Notes: generated from the letters alone by a model not told the origin. DNA of 64,000 nucleotides from an uncultured Christensenellaceae bacterium (GCA_944381325.1 CALWKS010000004.1:149189-213188); one strand, 5' to 3'. Shown: positions 27,910-37,790, counted from the stretch's first letter. A program made the numbers and translations.

Positions 27910-29016
27910 TTATTCTGTCTTTAGCATAGTATCATAGATACTTTCCATTTTATCTACGCTATTTTCCCAATCGTAAAGTTCAATTACACGTTTTCTTCCG
28001 TTTTCGCCAAACAATAAACGTTCATCTTTTTCAGTAATTAAACGGTATAATGCCTTTGCGGTTGCAATATGATCGTTTCGACGAACTACATAACCGGTTT
28101 TACCGTTTTCCATTACCTCTCTGAATCCGTCTACGTCACTGGTAACGGCAGGAACAGCACAAGCCATTGCTTCAACGACTGCAACTCCAAAAGATTCACT
28201 ATCATACCTGCTTGTACAACAAAAAACGTCGAACCCGTTTATTATCTCCGGCAATCTACTGTTTTCTACATAGCCCATGAGACGTACTTTTTCTTTTAAG
28301 CCAAGCTCTTGAATTAATGCAATAAGATTATCTTTTTCTTCGCCTTTTCCATAAATTTCATAAGATATGTTATCGGCAATTTCATTTTTTCCGTTTTCCT
28401 TCAGCATTTTTAACATTTCTGCAAATGCCTTTATTGAAACGTCAATACCATATTTATACGAAAGGGTTTTCACTGTGCCGATTACATATCCTGTTTTCCT
28501 TTCAACATTGGCGGGCCTGAATCTTTTTACATCTACTCCGAAAGGCGTGATAAATATTTCTTTTTTTATTTCATCTATTTTACGAGTCTGTTCTGCCATA
28601 CATTGACTTGTAGACGCTAGATAATTGTAATACTTCAAATTCTTTTTTACAGTTTTTAAGTTGAATTTACTTTGGTAAGGAAAATCGTAAACATCACTTC
28701 CCCATATACTCAACAAAGCGTGTTTTTGTCCTGCCAGTCGACCTAATGTCCCATATCCACTTGCATAATGAATGTTTACGATGTCGAATTTCTGCTGCAT
28801 AATGTAATTCTTCAACTGCATGGCATTCAGATAATAGCCTAAAGGTGCAGGAAAACTCAATCGTTTGCATATAATCTTTTTTCCTTCATCGCAATCAAAA
28901 GCAAAATCATGATTACTGCAATAAATTACATGTACTTCATGACCTCTTTCAGCCAAAGCATTAGCCCATCTTCTGGTATGAATACTGTTTGCAGCAGATA
29001 CCAAAGCGATTTTCAT
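27910..29016 (-). CDS. Family 4 glycosyltransferase
   Basis: 368 residues, GT-B fold. The N-terminal domain has SIHTRRWANALAERGHEVHV; the C-terminal donor-binding half has GYVENSRLPEIINGFDVF and the ESFGVAVVEAMACAVPAV E-x7-E motif. The start forms an ATGA overlap with the WbpB-like gene, suggesting coupled expression and perhaps use of the UDP-diacetamido uronic acid, which is inference. Confidence 0.9.
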   Translation of the reverse strand: MKIALVSAANSIHTRRWANALAERGHEVHVIYCSNHDFAFDCDEGKKIICKRLSFPAPLGYYLNAMQLKNYIMQQKFDIVNIHYASGYGTLGRLAGQKHALLSIWGSDVYDFPYQSKFNLKTVKKNLKYYNYLASTSQCMAEQTRKIDEIKKEIFITPFGVDVKRFRPANVERKTGYVIGTVKTLSYKYGIDVSIKAFAEMLKMLKENGKNEIADNISYEIYGKGEEKDNLIALIQELGLKEKVRLMGYVENSRLPEIINGFDVFCCTSRYDSESFGVAVVEAMACAVPAVTSDVDGFREVMENGKTGYVVRRNDHIATAKALYRLITEKDERLLFGENGRKRVIELYDWENSVDKMESIYDTMLKTE

Positions 29017-30098
29017 TTCTTATCAAATCCTCCGACAAAATCAATCGACGCACATTTGTCAAGCGGCAATTTTACAGGTTTTCCGCTGAATGAAGATTTA
29101 TATATAGCCAATATCATTTCCAATGCGTTTCTTCCTGCAACTGCATCCACATAAGGCTTTCGATCGTTATTTATTGCGTCTATAACATCAGCAAAAAGAC
29201 TGGTATGTCCGTTGCCGTACACGTTAGATGTCTCTTCAAAAAATCCCTTATTATCAGCATCGTGAGCCTGTTCGTCCGCAAAATCCCAGACATCTATAGC
29301 GTTTGTAGATTTACCACCAAGCTTAACCGTACCTGTTTCTCCGAACAAGTATAGCGTTTCTTCAAGATTCTTAGGATAGACATTTGTTGTACCTTCTATA
29401 GTTCCGACAGCTCCGTTCTTGAACTTAACCACTGCCATACCTATATCCTCGCATTCAAGATAATCGTGGAACTGTTGTTTTGTAACGCCGTAAACCTCTT
29501 CCACTTCGTCACCCATCATCCAACGAAGAAGATCGATGCCGTGAATACACTGATTCATCAGAGCGCCGCCGTCCTGAGCCCACGTTCCTCTCCACTTAGC
29601 CTGATCGTAATAATCTTTATTTCTGTTCCAACGCACATGAATAGAACCATGAGATATTTTACCGAATCTTCCTTCTTCAAGAGCTCTTCTCATCTGCTGA
29701 ACAGCGATATTGAATCTGTTCTGATGGCAAGCTGACACCTTTACACCCTTTTCTTCGCTGCATTTAATTATTTCTTCAGCATCGGCAATACTCATTGCCA
29801 TCGGCTTCTCTATAATAACGTTAATACCCTTGTCAATGCAGTAAAGAGCAATTTCGGCATGGATACCGCTCTCTGTGGCAATAGAGCACAGCTGCAATTC
29901 AGGATGTTCAGCTATCATTTTTTTATAATCGGTATATCTTGCGATCGTTTTGTCTTCCTGCAGACCGTGCTTAGCAAGAACATTCTCCATATGTTCAGGT
30001 ACTACATCGCATACCGCTACGATTTCAAGTTTATTGTTTACCGCTGCTTTAATATGGTTGGTAGATATTCTTCCACAACCGATCAATGCGTATTTCAT
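29013..30098 (-). CDS. Gfo/Idh/MocA oxidoreductase, WbpB-like
   Basis: 361 residues. The N-terminal Rossmann loop is ALIGCGRISTNH and the family EKP motif is present (NVIIEKPMAMS). In the UDP-GlcNAc3NAcA pathway WbpB oxidises C3 of UDP-GlcNAcA with NAD before transamination by WbpE. The adjacent wbpA-, wbpD- and wbpE-like genes make this assignment likely. GGGAG precedes the ATG. Confidence 0.85.
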   Translation of the reverse strand: MKYALIGCGRISTNHIKAAVNNKLEIVAVCDVVPEHMENVLAKHGLQEDKTIARYTDYKKMIAEHPELQLCSIATESGIHAEIALYCIDKGINVIIEKPMAMSIADAEEIIKCSEEKGVKVSACHQNRFNIAVQQMRRALEEGRFGKISHGSIHVRWNRNKDYYDQAKWRGTWAQDGGALMNQCIHGIDLLRWMMGDEVEEVYGVTKQQFHDYLECEDIGMAVVKFKNGAVGTIEGTTNVYPKNLEETLYLFGETGTVKLGGKSTNAIDVWDFADEQAHDADNKGFFEETSNVYGNGHTSLFADVIDAINNDRKPYVDAVAGRNALEMILAIYKSSFSGKPVKLPLDKCASIDFVGGFDKK

Positions 30099-30116
30099 TT
30101 AATTAACTCCCTGTTA

Positions 30117-31436
30117 TCAAAGTAATTCTATTTTTTCTCTGTATTTTACATTCTTCATTGCATTCTTTGTGTCGAAGACTACAGGAGCGTATTTTGCTAC
30201 CATATCGTAATCGATCGTAGTATGTCCGCTGGTAACTATTACAATATCGAACTTTGATACTATTTCAGGAGAAATTTCCTTAATGCCCTCATACCACTGT
30301 CCCTTATATCTGTACTTAGGAATATACGGATCATAATAAGTTACGTCGCAGCCTTCTTTTCTTAACAAATCACCTACTACAAGCGCAGGGCTTTCACGAT
30401 AATCGTCAATATCTTGCTTATAAGCAACGCCTATCTGCAATACTTTTGCTCCGTTCATAGATTTTTTGAAACGGTTGAGAATATCAGACGTTCTTTCGAC
30501 GGTATATTCAGGCATCTTATCGTTTATCATCATAGAAGCCTCGATCATCGAAGTGTGGAAACCGTATTCACGTGCTTTCCATGACAAGTAATAAGGATCG
30601 AGAGGAATACAGTGTCCGCCGAGACCGGGACCAGGATAAAACGCCTGGAAGCCGTACGGCTTTGACTTCGCCGCCTCGATAACCTCCCAGATGCTTATCT
30701 TCATCTTATGGCAAAGCTGTGCAAGTTCGTTTATAAGTCCTATATTGATGTTTCTGTATGTGTTTTCGAGAATTTTCTCCATTTCGGCAACGGCAGGGGA
30801 AGATACTTCGTGAATATCGCTCTGAAGCACTGCACGGTACATGGTGGCAATCACTTCTCTTGCATCATCGCCGATAGCTCCTACAACTTTAGGAGTATTT
30901 TTAGTTTTATAAATCAAATTGCCCGGATCAACTCTTTCAGGACTGAAACCGAGATAAAAATCTTCGCCGCATTTGAGTCCGCTGCCTTCTTCAAGTATCG
31001 GTTTGAGAAGTTCTTCTGTAGTACCGGGATATGTTGTCGATTCAAGAACGACCATCGTTCCCTTCTTCAGATGCTTGGAAATCGCGATAGCGCTATCTCT
31101 TACATAACTGATATCAGGCTGTTGGTGAATATCGAGAGGCGTAGGCACGCATATAGCAATAAAATCCACCTTGCTAACAAATGAAAAATCGCTTGTAGCC
31201 ATAAGCATACCGTCTTTTACAAGTTTTGCAAGATCTTCATCTACAACGTCGCCGATATAGTTATGTCCTTCGTTGACCATCTTGACTTTGCTTGCCTGAA
31301 CATCGAAACCTATAGTCTTAAATCCCGCTTTTGCCTTTTCAACTGCAAGCGGCAATCCGACATAACCCAAACCGCATACACCTACGACTATAGATTTCTC
31401 TTTGATCTTCTTCAAAAGTTCTTCTTTCATTGACAT
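30117..31436 (-). CDS. UDP-N-acetylglucosamine 6-dehydrogenase (WbpA-like)
   Basis: 439 residues from the ATG at 31436 (MSMKEELLKK); the GAGGAG ribosome site lies inside a longer TTG-started frame, which decides this start. Motifs: VCGLGYVGLPLA (NAD loop), CVPTPLD, FSPERVDPGN and GGHCIPLDP, whose Cys is the catalytic nucleophile. It oxidises the 6-hydroxyl of UDP-GlcNAc to the uronic acid in two NAD-dependent steps. The next gene (wbpB-like) would continue the path. Confidence 0.9.
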   Translation of the reverse strand: MSMKEELLKKIKEKSIVVGVCGLGYVGLPLAVEKAKAGFKTIGFDVQASKVKMVNEGHNYIGDVVDEDLAKLVKDGMLMATSDFSFVSKVDFIAICVPTPLDIHQQPDISYVRDSAIAISKHLKKGTMVVLESTTYPGTTEELLKPILEEGSGLKCGEDFYLGFSPERVDPGNLIYKTKNTPKVVGAIGDDAREVIATMYRAVLQSDIHEVSSPAVAEMEKILENTYRNINIGLINELAQLCHKMKISIWEVIEAAKSKPYGFQAFYPGPGLGGHCIPLDPYYLSWKAREYGFHTSMIEASMMINDKMPEYTVERTSDILNRFKKSMNGAKVLQIGVAYKQDIDDYRESPALVVGDLLRKEGCDVTYYDPYIPKYRYKGQWYEGIKEISPEIVSKFDIVIVTSGHTTIDYDMVAKYAPVVFDTKNAMKNVKYREKIELL

Positions 31437-31440
31437 AAAT

Positions 31441-32010
31441 TCAAATCTCCTCAATTATATCGTTTTTGTTTATATATTTCCTTCCACATTTACAAACGGC
31501 TTGTCCGTTTAAGAATTTGAGTTTTTCTCCGCAATTGCAAACGTATCCGCTTACTCTGGCAGGATTGCCTTTTACCAACGCATAGTCAGGCACGTCCTTT
31601 GTAACTACACTGCCTGCCCCGACCAATGCATACTTACCGATATTATGACCGCAAACTATAGTGCTGTTCGCACCTATACTGCATCCTTTACCGAGAATCG
31701 TATCTCTGTATTCGCTTTTTCTGCTAACATGGCTTCTCGGATTTATTACGTTCGTAAAAACACAGCTCGGTCCGAGAAAAACGTCGTCTTCACATTTGAC
31801 ACCTGTATATACAGAAACGTTATTCTGTATTTTTACGTTGTTCCCTAAAATTACGCCGGGAGAAATAACCACGTTTTGTCCGATATTGCAATTTTTCCCT
31901 ATCTCGCAATCTTTCATAATATGACAAAAATGCCATATTTTTGTTCCTTTGCCTATATTACAAGGTTCATCCACATAACTGGATTCATGTACGAAAAAAT
32001 CTTTTTCCAT
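31441..32010 (-). CDS. UDP-sugar 3-N-acetyltransferase (WbpD-like)
   Basis: 189 residues from the ATG at 32010 (MEKDFFVHES), with AAAGGCAG upstream; an ATG nine codons earlier overlaps the previous gene and lacks a good site. It is a left-handed beta-helix with hexapeptide repeats (IGKGTKIWHF, IGQNVVISPG, VGAGSVVTKD) followed by a Cys-rich tail (CNCGEKL, CKCGRKY) that may bind zinc. WbpD acetylates the 3-amino group of UDP-GlcNAc3NA. The neighbours wbpE and wbpA support that role. Confidence 0.87.
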   Translation of the reverse strand: MEKDFFVHESSYVDEPCNIGKGTKIWHFCHIMKDCEIGKNCNIGQNVVISPGVILGNNVKIQNNVSVYTGVKCEDDVFLGPSCVFTNVINPRSHVSRKSEYRDTILGKGCSIGANSTIVCGHNIGKYALVGAGSVVTKDVPDYALVKGNPARVSGYVCNCGEKLKFLNGQAVCKCGRKYINKNDIIEEI

Positions 32011-32023
32011 ATTAAACTGCCTT

Positions 32024-33148
32024 TCAAATACATTCATTTAACGCCTTGACAACGGTTTCGATTGTATTGTCGTCAAGATAAGGATGCATAGGGATACTCA
32101 TAACTCTGCCGCACAGACTTTCTGCGACTTTAAGATCGTCAAGATTGAAATCGTAACCTTTAAAAGCAGTCTGTTTATGCATAGGTATAGGATAATAAAC
32201 CATTGTCGGTATTCCTTTTTCCTTTAATGAAGCCTGGATCATATCCCTCTGCTGCTCGCTTTCCAATATAAGTGTGTATTGCGCCCAACTGCTTTCAAAT
32301 CCATCAGGAACAAAAGGAGTAACAAACTTGTTTTTAAGCGCTTCAGTATACTTTGCCGCAGCAATGTTTCTGTCTTTTAGTTCGTATTTTCTGAACGCGT
32401 CGAGTTTCGGCAATAACACCGCAGCCTGAACCGTATCGAGTCTGGAATTGTAACCGATTCTTACGTTGTCGTATTTATAACTGCCTTTTCCGTGAACTGC
32501 CAATGAAGACATGAGTTCATAATACTCGTCATTGTCAGTAAAAATCGCTCCGCCGTCGCCATAACATCCGAGCGGTTTTGCGGGGAAGAAAGAGGTTGTA
32601 GCTATATCTCCGAACGAACAGGCTTTTTTCCCGTTGATGCTTCCTCCGAAACCTTGTGCTCCGTCCTCAATGATCTTCAACCCGTATTTGTCTGTTACTT
32701 TTCTGATAGCGGGAAAATCAGCAGGCTGTCCGAACAAATCAACTGCGACGACACACTTGGGATTCAGTTTTCCCTCTTTTATTACTGCCTTGACTGTTTT
32801 TTCCAACTTTACTGCGTCTATGTTGAAGGTTCTCTCGTCCACGTCTACAAAAATACAAGTAGCTCCTTCAAGCGCTACGGTTTCTGCACTCGCAAAGAAA
32901 GTAAAAGTAGGCACAAAAACGGCATCTCCTTTTCCTACTCCGAGACATCTGAGCGCAATCGTTAATGCGTCTGTGCCGTTAGCGCATGTAAGGCAATGCT
33001 TCACTCCGCAATAATCTGCAAGTTCGGTTTGCAACTGTTTTACCTCTATGCCGCCGATAAAACGTCCTTCCGTCATAACAGTTATCACGTTCTTGTCAAT
33101 TTGTTCTTTTAATACCTCATATTGCTTTTTTAAATCGATAAACTGCAT
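32024..33148 (-). CDS. PLP aminotransferase (WbpE-like, DegT family)
   Basis: 374 residues. MQFIDLKKQYEVLKEQID is the typical start of WbpE/DegT sugar aminotransferases. The PLP lysine is in FFPAKPLGCYGDGGA and the phosphate-binding Asp/Gln in EDGAQGFG. It would transaminate the 3-keto group formed by the WbpB-like enzyme, using glutamate. GAGAGG is upstream of the ATG. Confidence 0.9.
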   Translation of the reverse strand: MQFIDLKKQYEVLKEQIDKNVITVMTEGRFIGGIEVKQLQTELADYCGVKHCLTCANGTDALTIALRCLGVGKGDAVFVPTFTFFASAETVALEGATCIFVDVDERTFNIDAVKLEKTVKAVIKEGKLNPKCVVAVDLFGQPADFPAIRKVTDKYGLKIIEDGAQGFGGSINGKKACSFGDIATTSFFPAKPLGCYGDGGAIFTDNDEYYELMSSLAVHGKGSYKYDNVRIGYNSRLDTVQAAVLLPKLDAFRKYELKDRNIAAAKYTEALKNKFVTPFVPDGFESSWAQYTLILESEQQRDMIQASLKEKGIPTMVYYPIPMHKQTAFKGYDFNLDDLKVAESLCGRVMSIPMHPYLDDNTIETVVKALNECI

Positions 33149-33149
33149 T

Positions 33150-34445
33150 TTATTTCCTCTCTTTTGATTTTAATGCGTAATCTATTGCTTCTTCAAGTTT
33201 GTCTGTAAGGACTTTATAATCAAAATCTTTTGCTCCATTTTTTGCATTCCTACACATAACGGAATAATCGCAATCTGGCATATTATAGATTTTTATTATT
33301 GCATTCGCTATTGTTTCAATATCCTGATTTTCGCAAACTATTCCGCATTCATACTTCTTAATCAGATCATAAGCTACTTCTGTAGTCGATACGATCGGTT
33401 TACCCGCATTCATATAATCGAACAATTTATTCCAGCTTACTCCGTATTTCGACACTCCCGTTTGTTGAACGCTTATCATATTCAAATCAGATTTTGCGCA
33501 TACGGACGGCATAAACTTTTTATCTATCCTCCCCTTAAAAAACACATTATCTATTTTTTCTTCAATGCATTTTTTTTCTAATATTTTTTTCTCAGTGCCG
33601 TCTCCGAATATCAAGAATTTAATATCAGAATACCCTTTGTTTTTTATATATTTTGCAGCTTCAACAAGCAAACCTACATGATTTGCCTCTCGTACCGATC
33701 CTGCATAAACAACTTTGAAAACTTTTTTATCGTCAAGCTCTCCGTCGTTGTAAACATCTTCTTTTCTCTGTCTGTCCTGCAAATCTATATCCAATCCGTT
33801 ATTTACGTTGAATATCTTATCCGGGTTTACTTTCTTTTCCCATTTCTTGTCACAGATATAATCTTTTCCTCCGGGCATAGTAAAAACCAGAGAATCCGCA
33901 TTCTTATAAATGTATTTCTCAAGCATAAACAACGCGATTATGGCTGGATTTTTCGCCGAAATATTTTTATATTCGACAATAGACAAAGGCCATAGATCCC
34001 TGATTTCCACAACACAAGGAATTTTATGTTTTTTTGCAAACGCTTCCGCTTTCCATGCCGTAAACAAATCAGGAGAAGAAGTATATATCACTTGTGGATT
34101 TTCATAAGAATATCTTTCCCAGATTTTCTTTATGTCAAATGCAAACCCCAGCATATTTTTAATTCTGCCTATACCATTGCCTTTATACTGAGAAGATTTA
34201 ATATACGTGTATTTTACTCCTTCGTAAGGCACTTCTTTAAAAAGTCCCTCTTTTTCAGAAATCATATTTATTTCTGTATTATGAATAGCGCTTGAAGTAA
34301 AAATTCTTACGTTATATCCTCTCTCTGCAAGTTCTTTAGCAAAATAGAAATGTCTGCACAATCCTCCTTGTGCAGGCGTAAGTGCATAATGGTTTATGAT
34401 CCAAATTGTTTTTTTACTTTCAGTATTTTCATTAATTTCAGCCAT
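33150..34445 (-). CDS. Family 4 glycosyltransferase (WbuB-like)
   Basis: 431 residues with IINHYALTPAQGG at the N-terminus, CVVEIRDLWPLSIVEY, and WNKLFDYMNAGKPIV in the C-terminal donor half, a pattern of the WbuB/amino-sugar transferase group of GT4. A hydrophobic helix near residue 170 suggests membrane association. It follows the phosphoglycosyl transferase and probably adds the second sugar. The ribosome site is weak (AAGGA, about 14 nt before the ATG). Confidence 0.85.
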   Translation of the reverse strand: MAEINENTESKKTIWIINHYALTPAQGGLCRHFYFAKELAERGYNVRIFTSSAIHNTEINMISEKEGLFKEVPYEGVKYTYIKSSQYKGNGIGRIKNMLGFAFDIKKIWERYSYENPQVIYTSSPDLFTAWKAEAFAKKHKIPCVVEIRDLWPLSIVEYKNISAKNPAIIALFMLEKYIYKNADSLVFTMPGGKDYICDKKWEKKVNPDKIFNVNNGLDIDLQDRQRKEDVYNDGELDDKKVFKVVYAGSVREANHVGLLVEAAKYIKNKGYSDIKFLIFGDGTEKKILEKKCIEEKIDNVFFKGRIDKKFMPSVCAKSDLNMISVQQTGVSKYGVSWNKLFDYMNAGKPIVSTTEVAYDLIKKYECGIVCENQDIETIANAIIKIYNMPDCDYSVMCRNAKNGAKDFDYKVLTDKLEEAIDYALKSKERK

Positions 34446-34473
34446 ATGTCTAATAAAATTCCTTTTAGTATTG

Positions 34474-35163
34474 CTATTTCAATATTGCCGCAAAGGTCAT
34501 GAATATAAGTTTGATATCATACCAGAAACCGAGCTTTTGCATATACTCGATATTAAGCGCGATTTTCTTTGGCATTATTTCGTTTATATATGTCTCTTCC
34601 GGATTTTCGCTTTTTGCAAGCACTTCGTTTTCGTCTCTGTAAACAATAGAAGCAAGTTCTGTTATTCCGGGCTTTATTCTGAGAATATTCCTCTGATAAT
34701 CGTCATAAAGAGCTACATATCTCGGAACTTCGGGACGAGGACCGACAAAACTCATCTGTCCGATCAAAACGTTTATCAGCTGAGGCAGTTCGTCCACCTT
34801 TGTCTTGCGAAGAAACTTGCCTATTCCCGTTATACGGCTGTCTGCGCCGACGGTTATCTGCATACCTTTTTTCTCCGCGTCAACTACCATTGTGCGGAAT
34901 TTGTATATGCGAAATTCCTTGCCGTCTTTGCCCACTCTTACCTGTCTGAAAAACACCGGTCCTTTTGAAGTCGCCTTAATGATTATTGCGATTATCAGAA
35001 AAGGTATCAGAAGAAACAGAAGTCCCAGCGCTGAAGCAGTTATGTCAAAGCATCTCTTCAGGAATAGAGAAAACCTCTTTTTCTTAAGCAGAGCGTCAAA
35101 GTCGACAATATTTTGCTTTTCAGTTGTCTGAACGGTTTCGTTATTTATTCCTTCATTTTCCAT
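34474..35163 (-). CDS. Monotopic phosphoglycosyl transferase (initiating)
   Basis: 229 residues from the ATG at 35163 (MENEG), with AAGAGG upstream, rather than the in-frame TTG two codons earlier. It has one re-entrant hydrophobic segment after KRCFDITAS, the catalytic Asp-Glu pair in TKVDELPQL and GPRPEVPRY. It moves a sugar-1-phosphate from a UDP-sugar to undecaprenyl phosphate to start the repeat unit. PglC-type enzymes prefer diamino or amino sugars; the preceding aminotransferase fits this. Confidence 0.92.
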   Translation of the reverse strand: MENEGINNETVQTTEKQNIVDFDALLKKKRFSLFLKRCFDITASALGLLFLLIPFLIIAIIIKATSKGPVFFRQVRVGKDGKEFRIYKFRTMVVDAEKKGMQITVGADSRITGIGKFLRKTKVDELPQLINVLIGQMSFVGPRPEVPRYVALYDDYQRNILRIKPGITELASIVYRDENEVLAKSENPEETYINEIMPKKIALNIEYMQKLGFWYDIKLIFMTFAAILK

Positions 35164-36361
35164 AAACAACCTCTTGCACCGATTTTCTGAACGAATCGAT
35201 CACATAATCAACCTCTTCGTCAGTAAGCAAAGTGTGCAACGGCAAAGTAATCTCGTTGCTGTACTTCGCGTATGCCACAGGATAATCCTTTATGTCAAAG
35301 CCAAGGTTTTTATATGCCGTATGCATAGGGAGCGGCTTATAATGCACGTTGGTCGCAACGCCTTTTTCAGCCATTTTTACGATTATGGCATTTCTTTGTT
35401 TCTCATCGATACCGCTGACTCTGATAAGATAAAGATGCCCGCTCGAAGAGAAATTTTCACCGTAATGAACGACTGTCTCGCCGTATTCTTTCAGTGCAGC
35501 ATCGTATCTGCTTATTATCTCCCTTCTGCGATCGAGAAGCCCTTCGTATCTTTTAAGCTGAGCAAGTCCGATTGAAGCCATAATGTCTGTCATATTGCAT
35601 TTCTGACCGCACATTTTTATGTCGTACTCCCACGCCCCGAGCTGATTTTTCGCGAGTGCATCCTTGCTTTGTCCGTGCAGAGACCACAGCATAAACTCGT
35701 GATAAAGCGCATCGTTGTCAACACCGTCTATATCCTTCCAGACCACCGCGCCGCCTTCTGCCGTAGTCAGATTTTTAACTGCGTGAAAACTGAAAGAAGT
35801 AAAGTCAGCGTGCATACCGCTTCTCTTTCCGTCCTTAACTGCACCGAAGCTGTGAGCCGCATCCGCAACAAGCAGGATCCTTCCGAGTTTTGCCTGCATA
35901 TCGTTGGAAGCCGCAAACTCCGAGCTTCTCTTTTCAAGCATTTTTCTCACTCTGTCGTAATCGCATATCTTGCCGGCTATGTCGACGAGAATAACAGCTT
36001 TTGTCCTTGCAGTGATAAGATTTTCAAGCTTCGCATAATCCATTTCATAACCATCACCCTCAAGGTCGCAAAGCACGATCTTAGCGCCGACGTGTTCTAT
36101 GACGCTTGCGCTTGCAGTATAGGTGTATGCACTGGTTATCACTTCGTCTCCATTGCCTATTCCGAAAATCCTGAGAATAAGTTCAAGTCCCGCTGTTGCG
36201 GAATTAAGACAGACGGCTTTGGACGTACCGCAAAAAGCCGCTATTCTTCTCTCGAATTCTTTTGTTTTAGGTCCGGTGGTAATCCAGCCTGAACGCAACG
36301 AATCGACAACTTCGTCGATTTCTGCCTGACTGATATCGGGGGGTGAAAATTTAATGTTCAT
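35153..36361 (-). CDS. DegT/DnrJ aminotransferase (PglE/ArnB-like)
   Basis: 402 residues from the ATG at 36361 (MNIKFSPPDIS), which has AAGGA five bases upstream; a GTG four codons earlier has no site. PLP Lys is in FHAVKNLTTAEGG, and the PLP Asp in VADAAHSFGA. It belongs to the family that aminates C4 of UDP-4-keto-6-deoxy-GlcNAc. The matching 4,6-dehydratase is not in this window, so the dehydratase is elsewhere or the substrate differs. It is the first gene of the operon and overlaps the phosphoglycosyl transferase. Confidence 0.88.
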   Translation of the reverse strand: MNIKFSPPDISQAEIDEVVDSLRSGWITTGPKTKEFERRIAAFCGTSKAVCLNSATAGLELILRIFGIGNGDEVITSAYTYTASASVIEHVGAKIVLCDLEGDGYEMDYAKLENLITARTKAVILVDIAGKICDYDRVRKMLEKRSSEFAASNDMQAKLGRILLVADAAHSFGAVKDGKRSGMHADFTSFSFHAVKNLTTAEGGAVVWKDIDGVDNDALYHEFMLWSLHGQSKDALAKNQLGAWEYDIKMCGQKCNMTDIMASIGLAQLKRYEGLLDRRREIISRYDAALKEYGETVVHYGENFSSSGHLYLIRVSGIDEKQRNAIIVKMAEKGVATNVHYKPLPMHTAYKNLGFDIKDYPVAYAKYSNEITLPLHTLLTDEEVDYVIDSFRKSVQEVVYGK

Positions 36362-36394
36362 ATTTTCCTTCACTATAAGTATTTTATAAAAGTT

Positions 36395-36423
36395 ATTATA
36401 TCACACGCTTTTTATATGTGCAA
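36395..36423 (-). promoter_or_regulatory. Main promoter of the polysaccharide operon
   Basis: Minus strand TTGCAC (36418-36423), 17-bp spacer, perfect TATAAT (36395-36400), about 34 bp before the first ATG. The leader is too short for a riboswitch. No other promoter is as good in the 172-bp gap, which is otherwise AT-rich and featureless. Confidence 0.6.
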
Positions 36424-36533
36424 CATAATATAAATAAAATATATTTCCCGCGCATTTAAATATAATCGTTATCGTTTTATTCACAATCTGAATTCAACGA
36501 TATCGGTTTGAAAAACGTCAACTTAAATTTGTT

Positions 36534-37268
36534 TCAGCTTTCGCCAATAATTGCTGAATAAGACAAGCGCCCTTCAATAAAATCGATAACGGTTATTATA
36601 TGTCCGATGACGTCAACCTGCACTTTTCCTATGACGTTCTGCCATATGTTGAGACGATAGCGATTTTGGCTGTAAACAAACACGGGCTCGACAAAATTCA
36701 ATTCTGTAACATATGGTTTTTCATCGCTTGCAAGCACCCCGTTTTTATCCCATAAATCCCTTTCGTTCCGATATCCGTAAACGTTATAAGTAACGAATAA
36801 TTTACCCTCTGCAAAGACCTTGAGCTGATAGTTGTCGGCATATTCGGCTGTATAAACGTTGACGAATTTCTGATAGTCAAAAAGTGTAAGCGTCTGCGTC
36901 TCAGAGCAATCGAAGACGTAAAAATAACCGTATCCGCCGCTACCGCCGCTGCTCGCAAAATAAAACAGCTGACAATATCCTTCGCCTTTGAAATCGAATG
37001 CAGCAACTCCTGCTCCGTATCCCTCGTTTGTCTCAGGAACTATCTCTCTGCCGTCTGAAACTCTTATTTTAATGTCGGTAAAATATGAAGAATCAGGCGC
37101 AAATCTGACACCTAAAACCGTCACGGTCTGCTCTTCTCCGCTGTCGTCAAGCACAGCGTTTATCTGACATATGATCTCTTCTTTGCACATATCGATCGCA
37201 CTTGAGACTGTGCTCCCGCAAAACGCTCCGCATACCGCGGCTATTAAACAAACAACCAATTTTTTCAT
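36534..37268 (-). CDS. Secreted protein of unknown function
   Basis: 244 residues. The N-terminus is a signal peptide (MKKLVVCLIAAVCGAFC...); cleavage after SSA near residue 24, or lipidation at Cys17, are both possible. The rest is soluble, rich in aromatic residues and Gly (SSGGSGGYGYFYVFDC), with alternating beta-strand-like segments. I recognise no family. It is upstream of and co-directional with the polysaccharide operon but separated by that operon's own promoter. Confidence 0.65.
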   Translation of the reverse strand: MKKLVVCLIAAVCGAFCGSTVSSAIDMCKEEIICQINAVLDDSGEEQTVTVLGVRFAPDSSYFTDIKIRVSDGREIVPETNEGYGAGVAAFDFKGEGYCQLFYFASSGGSGGYGYFYVFDCSETQTLTLFDYQKFVNVYTAEYADNYQLKVFAEGKLFVTYNVYGYRNERDLWDKNGVLASDEKPYVTELNFVEPVFVYSQNRYRLNIWQNVIGKVQVDVIGHIITVIDFIEGRLSYSAIIGES

Positions 37269-37385
37269 ACTTTTAGCATTTGCTTTAATCAGGATGTTAT
37301 GTCAGAGAAAACGTGATGCACTATCATGCGGACAATACTCTCGTTTTTTTCATATATTGAAACAGCATATTTAAAAGGAAATAAA

Positions 37386-37790
37386 ATGGAAAATCTGATC
37401 AAAAAGCACATTCGCTTCAATGATATATGGCTGATGATATATTTCTTGATCCACGTGATATACATTGTGCTATGCATATTTTTCCCTGTGCCTAAAGAAA
37501 ATGAAAAGTCAGTCTTAGACGTCGTGATGCGAACATCTGCGGCAGTACTTATAGGCTATTTCCTGAGCAAAAACTTTGTATCGAACAAATCACCGATAAC
37601 CGCAGATGAAGGAAAAAGGATACGCATCCGCGTGCAGTCAGACGTAATAGGCGCAATCGGATTGTTCTGCTTATGCGTATTTGGTATTGTCAGATTTATT
37701 TCATCAATCGTAATGCCCTACTATATCATGTCACAGTTAAGAGACTTTTATCTTGCTTCAACTGCATTTCTTATGGGAACGGCAAGGTAA
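37386..37790 (+). CDS. Small membrane protein of unknown function
   Basis: 134 residues from the ATG at 37386 (MENLIKKHIRF), preceded by AAAAGGAAATAAA. Three to four hydrophobic segments (about 15-35, 48-62, 88-107, 118-130). No motif is recognised. It is convergent with the 60-residue gene at 37843-38025 and divergent from the secreted protein gene. Confidence 0.6.
   Translation: MENLIKKHIRFNDIWLMIYFLIHVIYIVLCIFFPVPKENEKSVLDVVMRTSAAVLIGYFLSKNFVSNKSPITADEGKRIRIRVQSDVIGAIGLFCLCVFGIVRFISSIVMPYYIMSQLRDFYLASTAFLMGTAR

Noticed and set aside
36430..36533. Hairpin (CGATATCG-like) before the polysaccharide promoter
   Set aside because: The self-complementary pieces are short and do not form a convincing stem with a T-tract.
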